A stretch of 64,000 nucleotides of DNA from positions 42,936-106,935 of the forward strand of contig PAMQ01000003.1 in assembly GCA_002707365.1 (NCBI GenBank). Reading direction: 5' to 3'. The DNA comes from Trueperaceae bacterium (lineage in GTDB: Bacteria; Deinococcota; Deinococci; Deinococcales; Trueperaceae). A program made the translations under genes and the position numbers. Shown here in pieces: positions 62,307-64,000 of the stretch. The stretch's first letter is position 1, and every line of letters begins with the position of its first letter. The notes below the pieces were generated by a model. The model did no database searches and was not told the origin of the DNA. It saw only the letters and a program-made list of their open reading frames with translations.

Positions 62307-63352
62307 TGTCTGATGTAAAAGTTGCTATAAAAAATCTGTACAAGATCTTCGGTAACAATCCATCAACTATGATTGATAAAGTTAAGGATGGTATCTCAAA
62401 ATCTGATCTATTGGAAAACCATGTACATGTTCTTGGGCTTGATGACGTCAACCTTGAGGTAAAAGAGAGCCAGCTTCAAGTTGTTATGGGGCTTTCCGGT
62501 TCTGGAAAATCCACATTAATTCGCCATATTAATCGACTTATTGAACCAACCTTAGGAGAGATTCTCGTAGATGGCGATGATATTTTATCAATGTCAGTTT
62601 CTGAATTACGTGAATTTAGAAGAAGAAAAGCAAGTATGGTGTTCCAAACATTTGGATTATTGCCACACCGTAAGGTGATAGAAAATATTAGTTATGGCCT
62701 TACTATTCAGGGCGTAACTAAACAAGAAGCTTTTGAAAGATCAGCTCAATGGATAGAAAGCGTTGGTCTGAATGGTTTCGAAAATCATTATCCTGCACAA
62801 TTATCCGGTGGCATGCAACAAAGGGTTGGATTAGCGCGTGCACTTGCAACTGATGCAGACATTCTGTTGATGGATGAAGCTTTTTCGGCATTAGATCCAC
62901 TCATTCGATCGGATATGCAAGACGTTTTATTAGCACTTCAACATAAGCTTCACAAAACTATTATCTTCATTACACATGACCTCGATGAGGCCTTAAAGCT
63001 CGGAGATAATATTGCTATTTTGAGAGATGGTGCGGTTATACAATCTGGCTCGGCAGAGGATATTATCTTAAAACCGGCAGACGATTATGTAACAGATTTC
63101 ATAAAAGATATTAATAAAGCACGAGTACTAAAAGTAAGCGCTGTAATGGCTAACACAGATACCATCATGGGTCCAGAAATACAGGAAACCACAATAATAG
63201 AAGATGCCCTGCAAACTGTCTCTAAATCTGGTTCAAACGGCGCAATCGTAATGAAAAACGGAGAAAAAGTGGGAACAGTCTCGTTAACTGATATGATACT
63301 GGCAATCGCACGCTCTAGCAAAAATACCGATAGTGATACCGTTTATAGGTAG
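62303..63352 (+). CDS. proV: Glycine betaine/proline-type ABC transporter ATP-binding protein
   Basis: The 349-residue ATPase has Walker A GLSGSGKSTLIRHINRL, the Q-loop in VFQTFGLLPHRKVIEN, signature LSGGMQQRVGLARALA, and Walker B LLMDEAFSALDPLIR. IFITHDLDEALKLGD carries the H-loop His. The C-terminus keeps a CBS-like stretch (IIEDALQTVSKSGSNGAIVM, GTVSLTDMILAIAR), the module that senses ionic strength in OpuA. It is shorter than E. coli ProV (400 residues, two CBS domains), so osmotic gating may differ. It is the last gene of the operon; no hairpin was evident after it. Confidence 0.93.
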   Translation: MMSDVKVAIKNLYKIFGNNPSTMIDKVKDGISKSDLLENHVHVLGLDDVNLEVKESQLQVVMGLSGSGKSTLIRHINRLIEPTLGEILVDGDDILSMSVSELREFRRRKASMVFQTFGLLPHRKVIENISYGLTIQGVTKQEAFERSAQWIESVGLNGFENHYPAQLSGGMQQRVGLARALATDADILLMDEAFSALDPLIRSDMQDVLLALQHKLHKTIIFITHDLDEALKLGDNIAILRDGAVIQSGSAEDIILKPADDYVTDFIKDINKARVLKVSAVMANTDTIMGPEIQETTIIEDALQTVSKSGSNGAIVMKNGEKVGTVSLTDMILAIARSSKNTDSDTVYR

Positions 63353-63515
63353 TTTTTGTTTTATTCAAAACTAAAACAATTCGTTTTTTATAATCAGACT
63401 ATTCTTTCTAGGCTGTACATCTGTCCGCTAGTTCAACCATAGCAAACCGATGAATTTCAATTGTCACTGAAGACCAGAAATCTTGGGAGAATTCGCCAGA
63501 AAAGACTTTTATTAT

Positions 63516-64000
63516 CTATTCTACAGTTACACTTTTGGCCAGATTACGAGGTTGGTCTACATCAAAACCAAGCCTGTCAGCAGTTTCGTAGGCAAGGAGT
63601 TGTAACGACACCACATTAATTAGTGGTGAAACTAGTTCATGCGTTTCAGGAACAGGAATCACCATATCAGCATGCTTAGGTACTAACTCATCACCAGGAT
63701 TAGCTAACACAATAAGTTTCCCATCACGAGCTTTAATCTCTTGTAAATTTGAAATTGTTTTAACGTAAAGATCACTCTTAGTAGCCACAGCAACAACTGG
63801 CATGTTCTCATCAATAAGCGCAATCGGCCCGTGCTTCATCTCCCCAGTCGCGTAAGCCTCAGCATGAATGTAACTAATCTCCTTAAGCTTTAAAGCTCCC
63901 TCTAGAGCGGTGGGGAAATTAATCCCACGTCCTAAGAAAAGATAGTCACTGCAGCCCTTAAAGGTTTCAGCGACCTCAGCAATAGCACTTCGGTAAGCTA
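63516..64000 (-). CDS. glmS: Glutamine-fructose-6-phosphate aminotransferase, C-terminal part (start outside window)
   Basis: GlmS makes glucosamine 6-phosphate from fructose 6-phosphate and glutamine, the first step to UDP-GlcNAc for peptidoglycan. The frame is open to the right edge (160 codons). The second SIS domain is seen: [55 protein letters not shown], and the canonical end NLAKSVTVE with the C-terminal loop over the active site. The glutaminase domain and first SIS domain lie beyond the window. A glmS ribozyme, if present, would also be outside. Confidence 0.95.
   Translation of the reverse strand, partial: AYRSAIAEVAETFKGCSDYLFLGRGINFPTALEGALKLKEISYIHAEAYATGEMKHGPIALIDENMPVVAVATKSDLYVKTISNLQEIKARDGKLIVLANPGDELVPKHADMVIPVPETHELVSPLINVVSLQLLAYETADRLGFDVDQPRNLAKSVTVE

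Overview
The window reads as chromosomal DNA of a diderm bacterium, most likely a marine, moderate-GC member of the Deinococcota (Truepera-like). This placement is inference. It rests on a TrmB with a long C-terminal extension, a 2-phosphoglycerate kinase-like protein with an ATP-cone, a giant TamB-like protein (about 3,330 residues), LptD/LptF/LptG-like proteins without any lipid A gene in view, and a tmRNA tag ending in YALAA. No rRNA, CRISPR array, transposase or prophage gene was seen.

Left part (1-4.7 kb): a minus-strand operon runs pgeF/yfiH - mazG - Nudix CoA pyrophosphatase - 2-phosphoglycerate kinase-like (cut by the window edge). trmB follows on the same strand after a gap that holds a 13-bp perfect inverted repeat. 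The yfiH gene appears to use an ATT start behind a perfect GGAGGT. 4.8-11.2 kb (plus): an envelope locus with two overlapping LptF/LptG-like permeases, an LptD-like outer-membrane protein and a lipoprotein. 11.3-16.7 kb: plsX, an RluD-type pseudouridine synthase, and a peptide/nickel-type ABC importer lacking its ATPases. 16.9-20.3 kb: an accessory catabolic cluster with two phytanoyl-CoA-dioxygenase-like proteins, a 37-codon sulfatase remnant, a sugar-nucleotide-type SDR and a RhaM-like mutarotase. 20.5-30.9 kb: amidase, tRNA-Thr/Phe/Asp, dxs, a FAH - metallo-beta-lactamase - purN - purD unit, an ABC-F protein and tmRNA. 31-36.8 kb: a sugar/nucleoside-type ABC ATPase, metY-metX behind a structured leader, a DegT-type aminotransferase and SRP RNA.

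37-57.7 kb: rel, then a second envelope locus on the minus strand: acylphosphatase - trpC - two M16 peptidases (one catalytic, one not) - LptA-like - LptD-like - LptF/G-like. tamB diverges from it on the plus strand, followed by a TPR membrane protein. Both LptD-like proteins carry an adjacent Cys-Cys pair near the C-terminus, like that which forms the disulfides of E. coli LptD. Together the two loci look like a duplicated outer-membrane lipid or glycolipid export route whose cargo is unknown.

57.8-64 kb: a DUF805 protein, then an overlapping gene pair (stand-alone PD-(D/E)XK nuclease with two CxxC motifs plus a DUF3293 protein), then a visibly AT-richer segment with a small orphan protein and a proXWV compatible-solute importer of alphaproteobacterial appearance, probably acquired. 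The window ends inside glmS. The best candidates for new biology are the paired Lpt-like loci with their M16 proteases and lipoprotein, the nuclease-DUF3293 pair, and the two dioxygenase-like proteins in which the usual metal-binding Asp is Gly.
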